From: Haloplasma contractile | GTDB lineage: Bacteria; Bacillota_I; Bacilli_A; Haloplasmatales; Haloplasmataceae | Length of the DNA: 64,000 bases | Assembly (NCBI GenBank): GCA_016841945.1 | Contig: JAENYC010000019.1 | Coordinates: forward strand, 1 to 64,000 | Direction of reading: 5' to 3' | Part shown: positions 46,528 through 55,855 of the stretch, one piece after another | How the letters are laid out: each line of letters starts with the position of its first letter | How positions within the stretch are numbered: the first letter of the stretch is position 1 | Translations under genes and position numbers: made by a program | Notes under the pieces: model-generated | Database searches by the model: none | Seen by the model: only the letters and a program-made list of their open reading frames with translations | What the model was told of the DNA's origin: nothing

Positions 46528-48459
46528 ATGAGTAAATTATTAAAAGTATTTTTATCATGTGTTGTAATGTTATTCTTGGGATTCTCAATGACAACATTAG
46601 CAGAAGATGATGTAGAACTTGAGATGGAACTCATCTCAGGTGGGGATTTTGAAGGATGGACTGGTGATGAACTAGCATTCCCAGACCCTGTATTTGGTCC
46701 CGGTGTCGCTGAAGGTTGGGGAACTTTATCATGGGATTCTCATGCTAAAGCTATTGTAGACCCTGATGATAGTGATAATACGGTATTAAAACTATCTTAT
46801 TCAGATCTTAATGAACCGTTTAGTAGTTTCTTTAAATTTATTTCAATTGAAAATAATAAGACATATCGCATTAGTGTTGATTTTAAATTAGAAGGAACAA
46901 CGGATAATATTGGGATGAAAATAGCACCAGAAGGTGCAGAATTACCAATTTATACGAATCAGGATAATTGGACTGACATAGATGGAAAAACAGGATGGAA
47001 AAACTATACTGTAGATTATACTGTACCCGAAACTGGAAACTTTGATAGTTTATCATTATGGTTTAATACATTATCAGATGAAGCTAATAACTTATTATTA
47101 GATAATGTTTCAATTATTGAACTAGATGATGAAAATAATGAAGTTGGTTCTAATATCGTTTCTGGTGGAGATTTTGAAGGTTTCTTAGATTTAGCACCAG
47201 CAATTACTTTAACCACTACACCTGTTGAATCAGGTCCAGCTGAAGGTTACTATGTACCTGAAACTGTTTCTGTACCAGTGGTAGAAAATGTAGATGGTTC
47301 TGATGCATTAAAAATGTTTTATGATACAGAAGGAATATCTGCATTTAGAAAACTCATTCAATTACCTGGTACAGGAGATTATAAATTACAATTTGACGTG
47401 AAATTATCACCTAATTTCAACGCACAGAACATGGGCTTTAAATTAACAAAGCAAGATGATGATACCTTTACTTATACCACAAAAATCATTGATGAAGGTG
47501 TTAATCAAGGAACATGGACGGATATTCAAGATAAAGCAGGATGGAAAACAGTTGTCCTTGATGTGACACAAGCAGAAGATAAAGTATTAGATGTCATTGA
47601 AATATATTTAGATACAGAAGAAAATACAGAAAATTACTTATATTTAGATAATCTATCATTTAGACGTGTAAAACCAGAACCAGTTAATCCATTTGATCCT
47701 GATAAAACATATTTAGCTGGAGATAATATGATTGTCAATGGTGACTTTGAAGCGTTTGATGAAGATTTTACATTCTCAGAAGAACAAGCAGAAGGTGCTT
47801 GGGGTTCTGTAGATAGTTATGATAATCCAGCGGTCATTAAAACAGTTGATGGTAGTAAAGCAATGCAGTTAAGTCAAGGTGCAAAAATGTTTTCAAGTTC
47901 ATTTGTGATTATGCCACCTGAATTAGAAGCAAATGATTTAGTTCGTTTCAAATATGATTTTAAATATGATTATGAAGGTACAACAACACCAACAATGAAT
48001 AGTTCATTTGTTGGAGTATCAAATGAATCATTTATACAAATGGATTTATATGAAATTACAGATGGTCAATTGACATCAGGTGTTGCAGATAACGCTTATG
48101 CCATTCAAGTAGAAGATAATACAGATCGTGGTGACGGATGGAAAACTGTTACGGTTGATTTTGAAGTAACGATGGCACTATTATTAAAATCAGATAGTAT
48201 ACGTTGGTTATTCACACCTAAAACTGAAAATGATGTATTAAATATCGATAATGTTGAACTTCGCTTGTTAACAGTAGAAGATGAAAATGATGATCCAAAC
48301 GATGATCCAAATGATGATCCAAACGACGATCCAAACGATGACCCAGCGGATGAAGAACCAACAGAACCAGAAGATGGAAATAATTTGTGGATATGGATTA
48401 CTTCAATCGTTGTATTAGTAGGCGGTTTAGGAGCATTCTATTTCATAAAGAAAAAATAA
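46528..48459 (+). CDS. Membrane-anchored surface protein with three carbohydrate-binding-like domains
   Basis: A 643-aa protein with signal peptide ending at LAEDD and a C-terminal helix (LWIWITSIVVLVGGLGAFYFIKKK), so it is held at the outer face of the membrane without a sortase motif. Three related modules of about 190 residues begin with SGGDFEGW (about 36), SGGDFEGF (about 212) and NGDFEAFDE (about 408); each has a late E-N-x-L-x-L-D-N-V or similar strand. They look like CBM4/9-type sandwiches. An Asp-Pro-rich linker of NDDP repeats (about 590-610) spaces them from the membrane. No catalytic motif was seen. Its place just before the GH183 lipoproteins suggests a polymer-binding partner. 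AAGGAGG precedes the ATG. Confidence 0.72.
   Translation: MSKLLKVFLSCVVMLFLGFSMTTLAEDDVELEMELISGGDFEGWTGDELAFPDPVFGPGVAEGWGTLSWDSHAKAIVDPDDSDNTVLKLSYSDLNEPFSSFFKFISIENNKTYRISVDFKLEGTTDNIGMKIAPEGAELPIYTNQDNWTDIDGKTGWKNYTVDYTVPETGNFDSLSLWFNTLSDEANNLLLDNVSIIELDDENNEVGSNIVSGGDFEGFLDLAPAITLTTTPVESGPAEGYYVPETVSVPVVENVDGSDALKMFYDTEGISAFRKLIQLPGTGDYKLQFDVKLSPNFNAQNMGFKLTKQDDDTFTYTTKIIDEGVNQGTWTDIQDKAGWKTVVLDVTQAEDKVLDVIEIYLDTEENTENYLYLDNLSFRRVKPEPVNPFDPDKTYLAGDNMIVNGDFEAFDEDFTFSEEQAEGAWGSVDSYDNPAVIKTVDGSKAMQLSQGAKMFSSSFVIMPPELEANDLVRFKYDFKYDYEGTTTPTMNSSFVGVSNESFIQMDLYEITDGQLTSGVADNAYAIQVEDNTDRGDGWKTVTVDFEVTMALLLKSDSIRWLFTPKTENDVLNIDNVELRLLTVEDENDDPNDDPNDDPNDDPNDDPADEEPTEPEDGNNLWIWITSIVVLVGGLGAFYFIKKK
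48291..48345 (+). repeat. Asp-Asn-Pro linker repeat, 12-base unit
   Basis: Four to five copies of a 12-base unit (GATGATCCAAAC and variants) encode the NDDP linker of the surface protein. Synonymous differences (GAC/GAT, AAT/AAC) show the copies are not a fresh slippage product. Copy number may vary between strains. Confidence 0.85.
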
Positions 48460-48470
48460 GTGGTGATAAT

Positions 48471-49658
48471 ATGAAGTTTAAAACGTATACCTTATTATTG
48501 TTTCTCATGATGAGTGTTATCTTAGTCGGTTGTGGCAAAACAAATGATGAAACCCCGAGTGATGAACTAACCATGCCAGAAGATGGTGTAAGTTATTCGG
48601 ATGATATCATGTATGTTAGACAACATAGTATGGTCACAGGTGATGAATCTATCAATGCAGATTTACTACAATTACGTGGTATCGGTGGAACTGATTTAGG
48701 AATTCCATTTTATGATGGGAAGCAGATGTATATATTGTTTGGTGATACGTTTAGTGGTAAAGGTTCACATTCAGGATTTTGGTGGAGTAATTTTGTCGCA
48801 AAATCAACAGACTTTGATTTAACTGATGGACTCCTATTTGATGATATTATTTCAGTTGAAGATTCTGATATGACAAAGCCGCTCATTCAAGGAAACCATC
48901 AACAAAATGTATTTGACGGTGAAAATGGTGCAACGGCTGATGATGGTAGAGAAGTCACGAAAATTCCTACTGGTGGAATCGCCATTGGTGATACACTCTA
49001 TGTGTTTTACATGTCAGTGCGCTATTGGGGATTACCAGGTGAATGGAAGGTTAATTATAATACAGTAATTAAATCTACGGATGAAGGTCAAAATTGGACA
49101 GAGGTAGAACAACTGAAATGGACAGAAAGCGATGCACCTAATTTTGCTCAAATTTACCCTGTAAAAGATCATGAAAATGAAGATATCATCTATTTATATG
49201 GTATTCCTGGCGGACGTTCTGGTGGCGCAAAATTAATGAAAGTTCATAAAGATGATTTTCTTGATTTTGATGCATATGAATATTATACAGGCCTTGATGA
49301 TGATAATCAGCCTATATGGGTACAAGGTTCAGAAGGATTACAAACTGTCAAAGATAGCGTGGATTCATATGTGATTGCACCACCCGTTGGGGAGTTAAAT
49401 ATTATGTATAATGACTACTTGGATAAGTGGTTAGCGACCTATCAAAAAGGAAGTAATATCATATTTAAAACTGCTGATAATCCTTGGGGCCCTTGGAGTA
49501 GGAGTGAAGTTATCACAAAAGCTTCTGATTATCCTGGTTTATATGGAGCATTTACCCATCCATTGTATACAACACACGATGGACAAAGAATTTATTTCTT
49601 AATGTCATTATGGTTACCAACTTATAATGTGACATTAATGGAAATGGCTTTCAAATAA
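48471..49658 (+). CDS. GH183 (DUF4185) lipoprotein, predicted endo-D-arabinanase, copy a
   Basis: First of three tandem DUF4185 proteins. The family (GH183) contains endo-acting D-arabinofuranases with a five-bladed propeller fold. The 395-aa product is a lipoprotein (MSVILVGC), so it works at the outer surface. Blade motifs in order: GGTDLGIPFYDG with ILFGDTFSG, EVTKIPTGGI, FYMSVRYWGLPGEWKVNYN, DAPNFAQIYP, YLYGIPGGRSGGAKL, LNIMYNDYLDKWLATY, NPWGPWSRSE and a final LWLPTYNVTLMEM. Acidic residues in the first two motifs are candidate catalytic groups, but I cannot assign them surely. The ATG at 48471 begins the signal peptide; a longer frame from 48387 overlaps the previous gene. GTGGTGA precedes the ATG. 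Confidence 0.85.
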   Translation: MKFKTYTLLLFLMMSVILVGCGKTNDETPSDELTMPEDGVSYSDDIMYVRQHSMVTGDESINADLLQLRGIGGTDLGIPFYDGKQMYILFGDTFSGKGSHSGFWWSNFVAKSTDFDLTDGLLFDDIISVEDSDMTKPLIQGNHQQNVFDGENGATADDGREVTKIPTGGIAIGDTLYVFYMSVRYWGLPGEWKVNYNTVIKSTDEGQNWTEVEQLKWTESDAPNFAQIYPVKDHENEDIIYLYGIPGGRSGGAKLMKVHKDDFLDFDAYEYYTGLDDDNQPIWVQGSEGLQTVKDSVDSYVIAPPVGELNIMYNDYLDKWLATYQKGSNIIFKTADNPWGPWSRSEVITKASDYPGLYGAFTHPLYTTHDGQRIYFLMSLWLPTYNVTLMEMAFK

Positions 49659-49664
49659 TAAATA

Positions 49665-49699
49665 AAGTGCCATTTTATTAAATAAAATGGCACTTCTAT
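49665..49699 (+). terminator. Hairpin between the first two GH183 genes
   Basis: AAGTGCCATTTTATT / AATAAAATGGCACTT, a perfect 15-base stem with a 1- to 2-base loop, followed by CTATTT. It is likely a partial terminator that splits expression between the tandem copies. Confidence 0.75.
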
Positions 49700-49733
49700 T
49701 TAAATATAGTTTTTTATAGAAAGGAGTAAAAAA

Positions 49734-50963
49734 TTGCTGAAAACATTACGCGTGTTCAATCTTATGATTACCAGTTTATTCCTTGTTATCGTTTTAGCTG
49801 CTTGCAGTGAAGACATAGAAGAAACAACAACTGAAATAACGACTGAAGAACCACTCACTTTACCAGAAGGAAATGATTATTTCACCCATTCTGATGAAAT
49901 CATGTATGTGAGAATGGTAAGTCAAATTACAGGTGAAGAATCCATTAATCAAACGTATACCAATTATGGTTTTGGTCGAGATGTTCCATCTGGTTCACCG
50001 ATGAGTGGAACGGATTTAGGAATTCCTGTTTTTGATGGTGAAAAGATGTTACTTTTTTTTGGAGATACCTTTGATGGATATGGACGATTATGGCGAAGCA
50101 ATATCGTTGGATTTAGTACCGATTTTGAACTTAGTGATGGTCTACTCTTTGATAGCTTCTTAGTGGATGACAATAATAAAGTAAAAGCAGTTATTGAAGG
50201 AAATCATAATGGAAATGTATTTGATGGAGATAATGGCTCAACGCCTACTGATGGTAGAGAAGTCACTAAAATTCCAACTGGTGGTATCACAATAGATGAT
50301 AGTATTTATATGTTTTATATGTCTGTTAGATATTGGGGCGTACCAGGTGATTGGAAGGTTAATTACAATGGTGTGGTGAAGTCAACAGATGGTGGACAGA
50401 CATGGAATGATATCGAAACCCTACGTTGGACAGAAACAGAAGCACCTAATTTTGGACAAATTGCACCGGTACAAGATAAAGAAAATCCCAATTTGATTTA
50501 TCTTTATGGTATTCCTGGCGGACGTTCTGGCGGTACAAAACTAGCGCGTGTCTCAAAAGATAATATTGAAAAAAAATCAGAATATGAATACTTCAATGGC
50601 TTTAATGGAAAAGATCCGATATGGGTTGAAGGAGCAGATGGTTTACAAGCCATAAAAGATAATCTAAACTCCTATATTATCGCACCACAATGTGGTGAAA
50701 TATCTGTTATGTATAATGACTATCTTGGAAAGTGGTTATTGACGCATCAAAAAGGAAATGCGATGGTTTATAGAACTGCTGATAACCATTGGGGACCGTG
50801 GTCAAGAAGTGAAACCATTGTTACCAACTCAGACTTTACATCAATATATGGCGCTTTTATGCATGAAAAATATACTACCCATAATGGACAACGCGTCTAT
50901 TTTATCATGTCACAATTCAATCCTATATATGATTCATTTTTAATGGAATTAGTTTTTGAATAG
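49734..50963 (+). CDS. GH183 (DUF4185) lipoprotein, predicted endo-D-arabinanase, copy b
   Basis: Second tandem copy, 409 aa, close to copy a through the whole propeller (EVTKIPTGGI, FYMSVRYWG, YLYGIPGGRSGGTKL, SVMYNDYLGKWLLTH, GPWSRSE). Signal LFLVIVLAAC marks it as a surface lipoprotein. It carries an insert in the first blade (YGFGRDVPSGSPMSGTDLGIP), longer than in copy a, that may alter the substrate groove. It starts with TTG, 7 bases after AAGGAG. Copies a and b probably arose by duplication and may differ in linkage or branch preference. Confidence 0.85.
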   Translation: MLKTLRVFNLMITSLFLVIVLAACSEDIEETTTEITTEEPLTLPEGNDYFTHSDEIMYVRMVSQITGEESINQTYTNYGFGRDVPSGSPMSGTDLGIPVFDGEKMLLFFGDTFDGYGRLWRSNIVGFSTDFELSDGLLFDSFLVDDNNKVKAVIEGNHNGNVFDGDNGSTPTDGREVTKIPTGGITIDDSIYMFYMSVRYWGVPGDWKVNYNGVVKSTDGGQTWNDIETLRWTETEAPNFGQIAPVQDKENPNLIYLYGIPGGRSGGTKLARVSKDNIEKKSEYEYFNGFNGKDPIWVEGADGLQAIKDNLNSYIIAPQCGEISVMYNDYLGKWLLTHQKGNAMVYRTADNHWGPWSRSETIVTNSDFTSIYGAFMHEKYTTHNGQRVYFIMSQFNPIYDSFLMELVFE

Positions 50964-50972
50964 GGAGGAAAT

Positions 50973-52001
50973 ATGTTAAAAGTTAAACTACATAGTAAAG
51001 TAACGGGAAATGATTCAATTAATAAAACCCTAGATCGTTTTGGGATAGGCGGAACGGATTTAGGAATACCCATTTATGATAAGGGAATTTTGTATGTTAT
51101 TTTTGGAGATACCTTTTCTAGTGTTGGAAAACATGAAGAAGGTTGGCGAAGCAATGTGATTGGGATTTCTAAATTAGAAAACCTTAAAGAAGAGGGAATA
51201 CGCTTTGAAAGATTCATCACAGATAAAAAAGATGGTTATGCCAAAGAAATCATACCGAGTAAGAAAAAACCCAATGAAGACCATGATGAGGTAACCAGTA
51301 TTCCAACCGGTGCCATTGTAGTAGATGGTCATATGTATATCTACTACATGTCCGTTCGTCATTGGGGAGCACCAGGTTATTGGGATGTCAATTTCAATCG
51401 TGTGATGAAATCAAGTCAAAATAAAGAAAAATGGGAAAAAGTTCCCCAGCTCATATGGGATGAAGAGATGGCACCAAATTTTGCGCAAATATTTCCGGTA
51501 GAAGATAAAAAGGATTCAAACAATATCTATTTATTCGGATTACGTGGTGGAAGACAATCTTATCCTCGTTTAGCAAGAGTATCTAAAAATAATATTGAAA
51601 TTTTTGACGAATATGAGTATTATATTGGTAAGGACAAAAATAATCAAGCTATTTTTAAAAAAGGTGAAACGGGACTAGCCCTTTTAAAAGATAATCAAGA
51701 GGCTGTTTTATTTCATGATCAATGTGCTGAAATATCTGTTATGTATAATGACTATTTAAAGAAATGGATGGCATTTTATTTATCAGAAAAAGAAAAAGCC
51801 ATTGTTTACAAAACGGCTGATGAAATCACAGGTCCTTGGTCAAATCCTCAAATCATTGTGTCAAGTGAAGAGATTGAACTTTTATATGGATCTTTTGTTC
51901 ATGAGGTATTAAGTGAAAATAATGGAGAGGTTATTTATATGTTAATATCTCAGTGGCTACCGATTTATAATGTTTCTTTATTAGAAATAGCTTTTAAGTA
52001 A
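50973..52001 (+). CDS. GH183 (DUF4185) protein, cytosolic, copy c
   Basis: Third copy, 342 aa, lacking any signal peptide: it begins at the first blade (MLKVKLHSKVTGNDSINKTL). All blade motifs are kept: GGTDLGIPIYD, IFGDTFSS, EVTSIPTGAI, YYMSVRHWGAPGYWDVNFN, MAPNFAQIFP, LFGLRGGRQSYPRL, ISVMYNDYLKKWMAFY and SQWLPIYNVSLLEI. It is more divergent from a and b than they are from each other (for instance RGGRQSYP in place of PGGRSGG). A cytosolic copy would cut imported oligosaccharides together with the GH172 enzymes. GGGAGGAAAT precedes the ATG. Confidence 0.82.
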   Translation: MLKVKLHSKVTGNDSINKTLDRFGIGGTDLGIPIYDKGILYVIFGDTFSSVGKHEEGWRSNVIGISKLENLKEEGIRFERFITDKKDGYAKEIIPSKKKPNEDHDEVTSIPTGAIVVDGHMYIYYMSVRHWGAPGYWDVNFNRVMKSSQNKEKWEKVPQLIWDEEMAPNFAQIFPVEDKKDSNNIYLFGLRGGRQSYPRLARVSKNNIEIFDEYEYYIGKDKNNQAIFKKGETGLALLKDNQEAVLFHDQCAEISVMYNDYLKKWMAFYLSEKEKAIVYKTADEITGPWSNPQIIVSSEEIELLYGSFVHEVLSENNGEVIYMLISQWLPIYNVSLLEIAFK

Positions 52002-52031
52002 AAAAGTATGATAGAAGAAAGAGTGGTCTAA

Positions 52032-53039
52032 ATGAGTAATATTTATGAAATTGCTAAATTATCTGGTTATTCACCATCAACAGTGGCACGAGCGTTAAGT
52101 GGGAATGGTTATATTAAAGATACAACGAAAAAAGCGATATTAAAAGTTGCCAAAGCCTTGAATTATACGCCGACACTCGCCGCTAAATCATTAAGAAACA
52201 ATAGAACCGATAAAATCTTGTTTTGCATCCCTGATATTTGTAATCCATTTTATTTTAATATGATTAAAGGGGCAACAGAACTATTAACCAAACATGATTT
52301 GTTTACCATGCTTCTTTATACTAAACATGATTTAAGTGAAGAATTAAAAATGATTGAGTTACTGAATCAACGCTATGGTGATGGTATGATTTATGTATCA
52401 TTTAATTTCTGTGATCAAAATATTGAAGCGGTTAGGAAAACAAATATGCCAGTTGTACTAACGAATAAATATGATGGATTAAAAGAAGATGACAATTTTG
52501 ATTATGTATATGTTGATCATAAAAAAGGAATGTTTATGGCAACAGAACACTTAATCAAAGCGGGATGTCAACATATCGCCTTAATGATTGGTGATTTAAA
52601 AGAACAAACCAGTAAAGAACGTGCTGAAGGATATTTTGAAGCACTAAAAAAATATAATATTAACATGAATAAAGATTTAATTGTATACGCAGATTATACA
52701 AAAGAAGGGGGCTATCGTGCCTTCAAATCTCTTTTAGATTACTCTTTAGAAATTGATGGTATTATTACCGCTAATGACCTCATGGGAATTGGGGTTGTAT
52801 CCTTATGTCATGAACGAAGTATGAATATATCTAAAGATATTAAAATTGTTTCTTTTGATAATACGGATTATGCAAGGTGTGTGCATCCCAGGTTATCTTC
52901 GATTGATTTAAGAGAAGAAGAAATTGGTGAACACGCGGCAAAGTTGTTGATTGAACGGATTATTAAAAAAAGAAAGAAAAGTAAAAAAATATATATAGAA
53001 CCTAGATTAGTTGTTAGAGAATCAAGTCATAGAGAATAA
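52032..53039 (+). CDS. LacI-family transcriptional regulator
   Basis: A 335-aa regulator with an N-terminal helix-turn-helix (NIYEIAKLSGYSPSTVARALSG) and the hinge YTPTLAAKSLRNNRT, then a periplasmic-binding-protein-like sugar domain (ILFCIPDICNPFYFNMIKGATELL to the DLMGIGVVSLCHERSM and IVSFDNTDYARC segments). It lies in the middle of the second locus between the GH183 and sugar-metabolism genes. Likely a repressor released by a D-arabinose-related sugar and acting on the ATCGAT-centred sites before 42058. Effector and operators are inferred from context. Confidence 0.92.
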   Translation: MSNIYEIAKLSGYSPSTVARALSGNGYIKDTTKKAILKVAKALNYTPTLAAKSLRNNRTDKILFCIPDICNPFYFNMIKGATELLTKHDLFTMLLYTKHDLSEELKMIELLNQRYGDGMIYVSFNFCDQNIEAVRKTNMPVVLTNKYDGLKEDDNFDYVYVDHKKGMFMATEHLIKAGCQHIALMIGDLKEQTSKERAEGYFEALKKYNINMNKDLIVYADYTKEGGYRAFKSLLDYSLEIDGIITANDLMGIGVVSLCHERSMNISKDIKIVSFDNTDYARCVHPRLSSIDLREEEIGEHAAKLLIERIIKKRKKSKKIYIEPRLVVRESSHRE

Positions 53040-53057
53040 TAAAAAAGTGGTGAGATT

Positions 53058-54722
53058 ATGAATAAATATTCAATAGGAATCGATTTTGGAACGCTATCCG
53101 GAAGAGTCCTATTAGTTGATACAAGAAGTGGTTTTGAAGTCGCGGTTTCTGTTGTTCCCTATAAACATGGCGTGATGGAAGAGCGTCTATGTGAGGGTAT
53201 GAGATTACCGATGGATTATGCCCTTCAACATCCTAAAGATTATATCGATGTATTAAAACAAGGTATTAAAGAAGTACTTGAAAAAAGTAAAGTTTCTATC
53301 GATGATGTGATTGGAATTGGTGTAGATTTTACATCATGTACGATTTTACCCGTTGATAGTGATTTTAAACCGATGTGTTTTAACGAAAAATACGAAGATG
53401 AACCACATGCCTACGTAAAATTGTGGAAACATCATGCAGCACAAAAACAAGCCGATAAAATTATAGCTCTCGCAAAAGAAAGAGATGAATCCCTTTTAAA
53501 ACGTTACGGATATCAAATTTCATCGGAATGGTTATTACCTAAAGTACTACAAATTGTTGAGGAAAAACCTGATTTATATGATGAAACCTATAAATTTATG
53601 GAAGCAGGAGATTGGATTGTTTATCAGTTAATTGGTGAAGAAAAACGCTCGAGTTGTCAGGCAGGTTATAAAGCCTTGTGGCATAAACAAGAAGGATATC
53701 CTGATAATGAATTTTATAAACAATTAAATCCTAAACTAGACCATTTTGTGAAAGAAAAATTATCTCATGATGTCCTTTCAATTGGTGATACCGCAGGTTA
53801 TCTTTCAGATAGCGGTGCTAATTTAACTGGTCTAAAACCAGGGACTCCAGTTGCGGTTGCCTATATTGATGCCCATAGTGCTGTACCAGCGACTGGTATT
53901 ACAGATGAAGGAAAAATGTTAATGATTATGGGGACTTCAACTTGTCATATGGTTTTATCTAAGAAAGAGGTGTTTGTACCTGGAATGTCAGGTGTTGTAG
54001 AAGATGGGATTATCCCTCAGTTTTATGGATATGAAGCAGGACAAGCTGCTGTTGGGAACTCCTTTGAATGGTTGGTTGACCGTTTAATTCCCAAAACTTA
54101 TACTGATGAAGCAAAATCAAACAATCTTTCAATATATGAACTATTAAATCAAAAAGCGAAAGAATTAAAACCAGGTGAAAATGGATTATTAGCACTTGAT
54201 TGGTGGAATGGAAATCGCTCGATATTAAGTGATAGTGATTTAACTGGTATGATAATCGGTCTTAATCTATTAACTAAACCTGAAGATATCTATCGTGCCT
54301 TAATTGAATCAACAGCCTTTGGCGCAAGGGTCATCATGGAACAATTTGAAGAATGTGGTATATCAATTCATGAAGTCTATGCAACTGGTGGCATTGCGAA
54401 GAAGAGTCCTTTAATTATGCAAATTTATGCTGATATCATGAATAGACCGATAAAAATAGGAAAATCAGATCAAGCTGTTGCATTGGGTTCTGCAATCATG
54501 GGCGCAGTATGTGCTAAAAGTCAAAATGGTGGATATGACACCATTCATGAAGCGGTTAAAAAAATGGGCGGTGTTGATGAGGTTGTCTATAAACCAATAC
54601 CAGAAAATGTTCAGATTTATCAAGCCCTTTATGAAGAGTTTAAAAGACTGCATGATTATTTCGGTCAAGGAAATAATGATGTCATGAAGACATTAAAAAC
54701 GATTAAAGCGAAAGCAAGATGA
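53058..54722 (+). CDS. araB: Ribulokinase-like FGGY kinase
   Basis: FGGY-family sugar kinase of 554 aa, recognisably of the AraB group along its length: SIGIDFGTLSGRVLLVD, DVIGIGVDFTSCTILPVD, EPHAYVKLWKHHAAQKQADK, SSEWLLPKVLQI, ATGITDEGKMLMIMGTSTCHMV, the GLLALDWWNGNRS stretch and EVYATGGIAKKSPL near the end. AraB phosphorylates C5 of ribulose and xylulose in either configuration, so it can turn D-ribulose into D-ribulose 5-phosphate. No L-arabinose isomerase or ribulose-phosphate epimerase is nearby; instead a FucI-type isomerase is in the same operon, which favours D-ribulose as the substrate. A FucK-like 1-kinase role is less likely from the sequence. Confidence 0.88.
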   Translation: MNKYSIGIDFGTLSGRVLLVDTRSGFEVAVSVVPYKHGVMEERLCEGMRLPMDYALQHPKDYIDVLKQGIKEVLEKSKVSIDDVIGIGVDFTSCTILPVDSDFKPMCFNEKYEDEPHAYVKLWKHHAAQKQADKIIALAKERDESLLKRYGYQISSEWLLPKVLQIVEEKPDLYDETYKFMEAGDWIVYQLIGEEKRSSCQAGYKALWHKQEGYPDNEFYKQLNPKLDHFVKEKLSHDVLSIGDTAGYLSDSGANLTGLKPGTPVAVAYIDAHSAVPATGITDEGKMLMIMGTSTCHMVLSKKEVFVPGMSGVVEDGIIPQFYGYEAGQAAVGNSFEWLVDRLIPKTYTDEAKSNNLSIYELLNQKAKELKPGENGLLALDWWNGNRSILSDSDLTGMIIGLNLLTKPEDIYRALIESTAFGARVIMEQFEECGISIHEVYATGGIAKKSPLIMQIYADIMNRPIKIGKSDQAVALGSAIMGAVCAKSQNGGYDTIHEAVKKMGGVDEVVYKPIPENVQIYQALYEEFKRLHDYFGQGNNDVMKTLKTIKAKAR

Positions 54723-55855
54723 AAAAACGATTAAATACATTGATGTTATTGACGCAATTATTGTTAGGGATTTATTTTGGTGCCATACAAGTACTATTAA
54801 CATCGATTGCTGATGCGTTTTATATTGATAGTACCTTCATGGGTTTACTTGCTAGTGCTTATTTTATCGGGGGGATAATTTTTACCACCTTATTTGGTAT
54901 GTTAAGTGATGAAATCGGGAAAAAGAAAATTTTAGTCATCGGATATGGTGTGTATTTATTTGGTTTAGCTGGTGTAGTATTATCGCCTCAAGTCTATCTA
55001 TTACTAATTTTTATGATTACAATCGGTGGCGGTGGTTTCATCATGCAAACAACCCTATCTGATATACTGGCGATTAATAATCCAATGGGTAAGAGTAGAC
55101 TCATGAATTTTTCTATCATGTGCTTTAGTATTGGTGCCGTAATAGGTCCTTTAGTAACCGTTTTTATGCATTGGAAAACGGTCATTTTGTTTATCATGGG
55201 ACTGACAATTGTTTTAGGCCGCTTTATCATTAAAGTGCCAATGAAAGACCATAAAGATAATATTACTATTTCTAAGGATATAAAAAAGATAAAGCACAAA
55301 ACTTTATTGTTGATACTTATAATATCAATGTTTATATATATATCAGTTGAAAACATTGCCTTTTGGTTAAATGATTTTTTTGTTGAAGGAATCAATAAAC
55401 CACAGTATGGTGCTTATACTGTGAGTGCTTTTCATGGATTGATGGTATTTGGCAGACTATTTACAGGTGTTTTTTCTAAATATGAAAAACGATTAGTATT
55501 TAGTGGTTTGGCTCTATCTCTTGTTTCAAGTACTATAGCGCTTATTATTCATGCAGCCTTATTAAAATCCATTTTATTTGCACTCGTTGGTTTAGGTTAT
55601 TCCGCTGTGTGGCCATATATTATGAGTAAAACAAGTGAAACGTTTAAACAACGTTCTGGACTGGCTTTAGGAATGGTGATGACGGCTGGCGCAATTGGTG
55701 GAATTGTCTCACCTATTGTTGTTGGCACTATGATTGGAAGTATTGGATTTAAGATGTCTTTCTTTTTATATCCAATATTGATCTTTTTATTAATACTTCT
55801 TCAAATAAATGCAAATCATAAGAAAGAAAAGAGAATTAAAAAGGAGTTTCTATGA
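54719..55855 (+). CDS. MFS transporter
   Basis: A 378-aa major facilitator with about 11-12 helices. The loop-2 signature is visible as FGMLSDEIGKKKILVIG near residue 60. The frame starts inside the kinase stop (ATGA) and ends inside the sulfatase start, so it is fully coupled to them. It may import a free sugar (the fucose-permease type is one possibility) or export a product; sequence does not decide. Confidence 0.85.
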   Translation: MKKRLNTLMLLTQLLLGIYFGAIQVLLTSIADAFYIDSTFMGLLASAYFIGGIIFTTLFGMLSDEIGKKKILVIGYGVYLFGLAGVVLSPQVYLLLIFMITIGGGGFIMQTTLSDILAINNPMGKSRLMNFSIMCFSIGAVIGPLVTVFMHWKTVILFIMGLTIVLGRFIIKVPMKDHKDNITISKDIKKIKHKTLLLILIISMFIYISVENIAFWLNDFFVEGINKPQYGAYTVSAFHGLMVFGRLFTGVFSKYEKRLVFSGLALSLVSSTIALIIHAALLKSILFALVGLGYSAVWPYIMSKTSETFKQRSGLALGMVMTAGAIGGIVSPIVVGTMIGSIGFKMSFFLYPILIFLLILLQINANHKKEKRIKKEFL

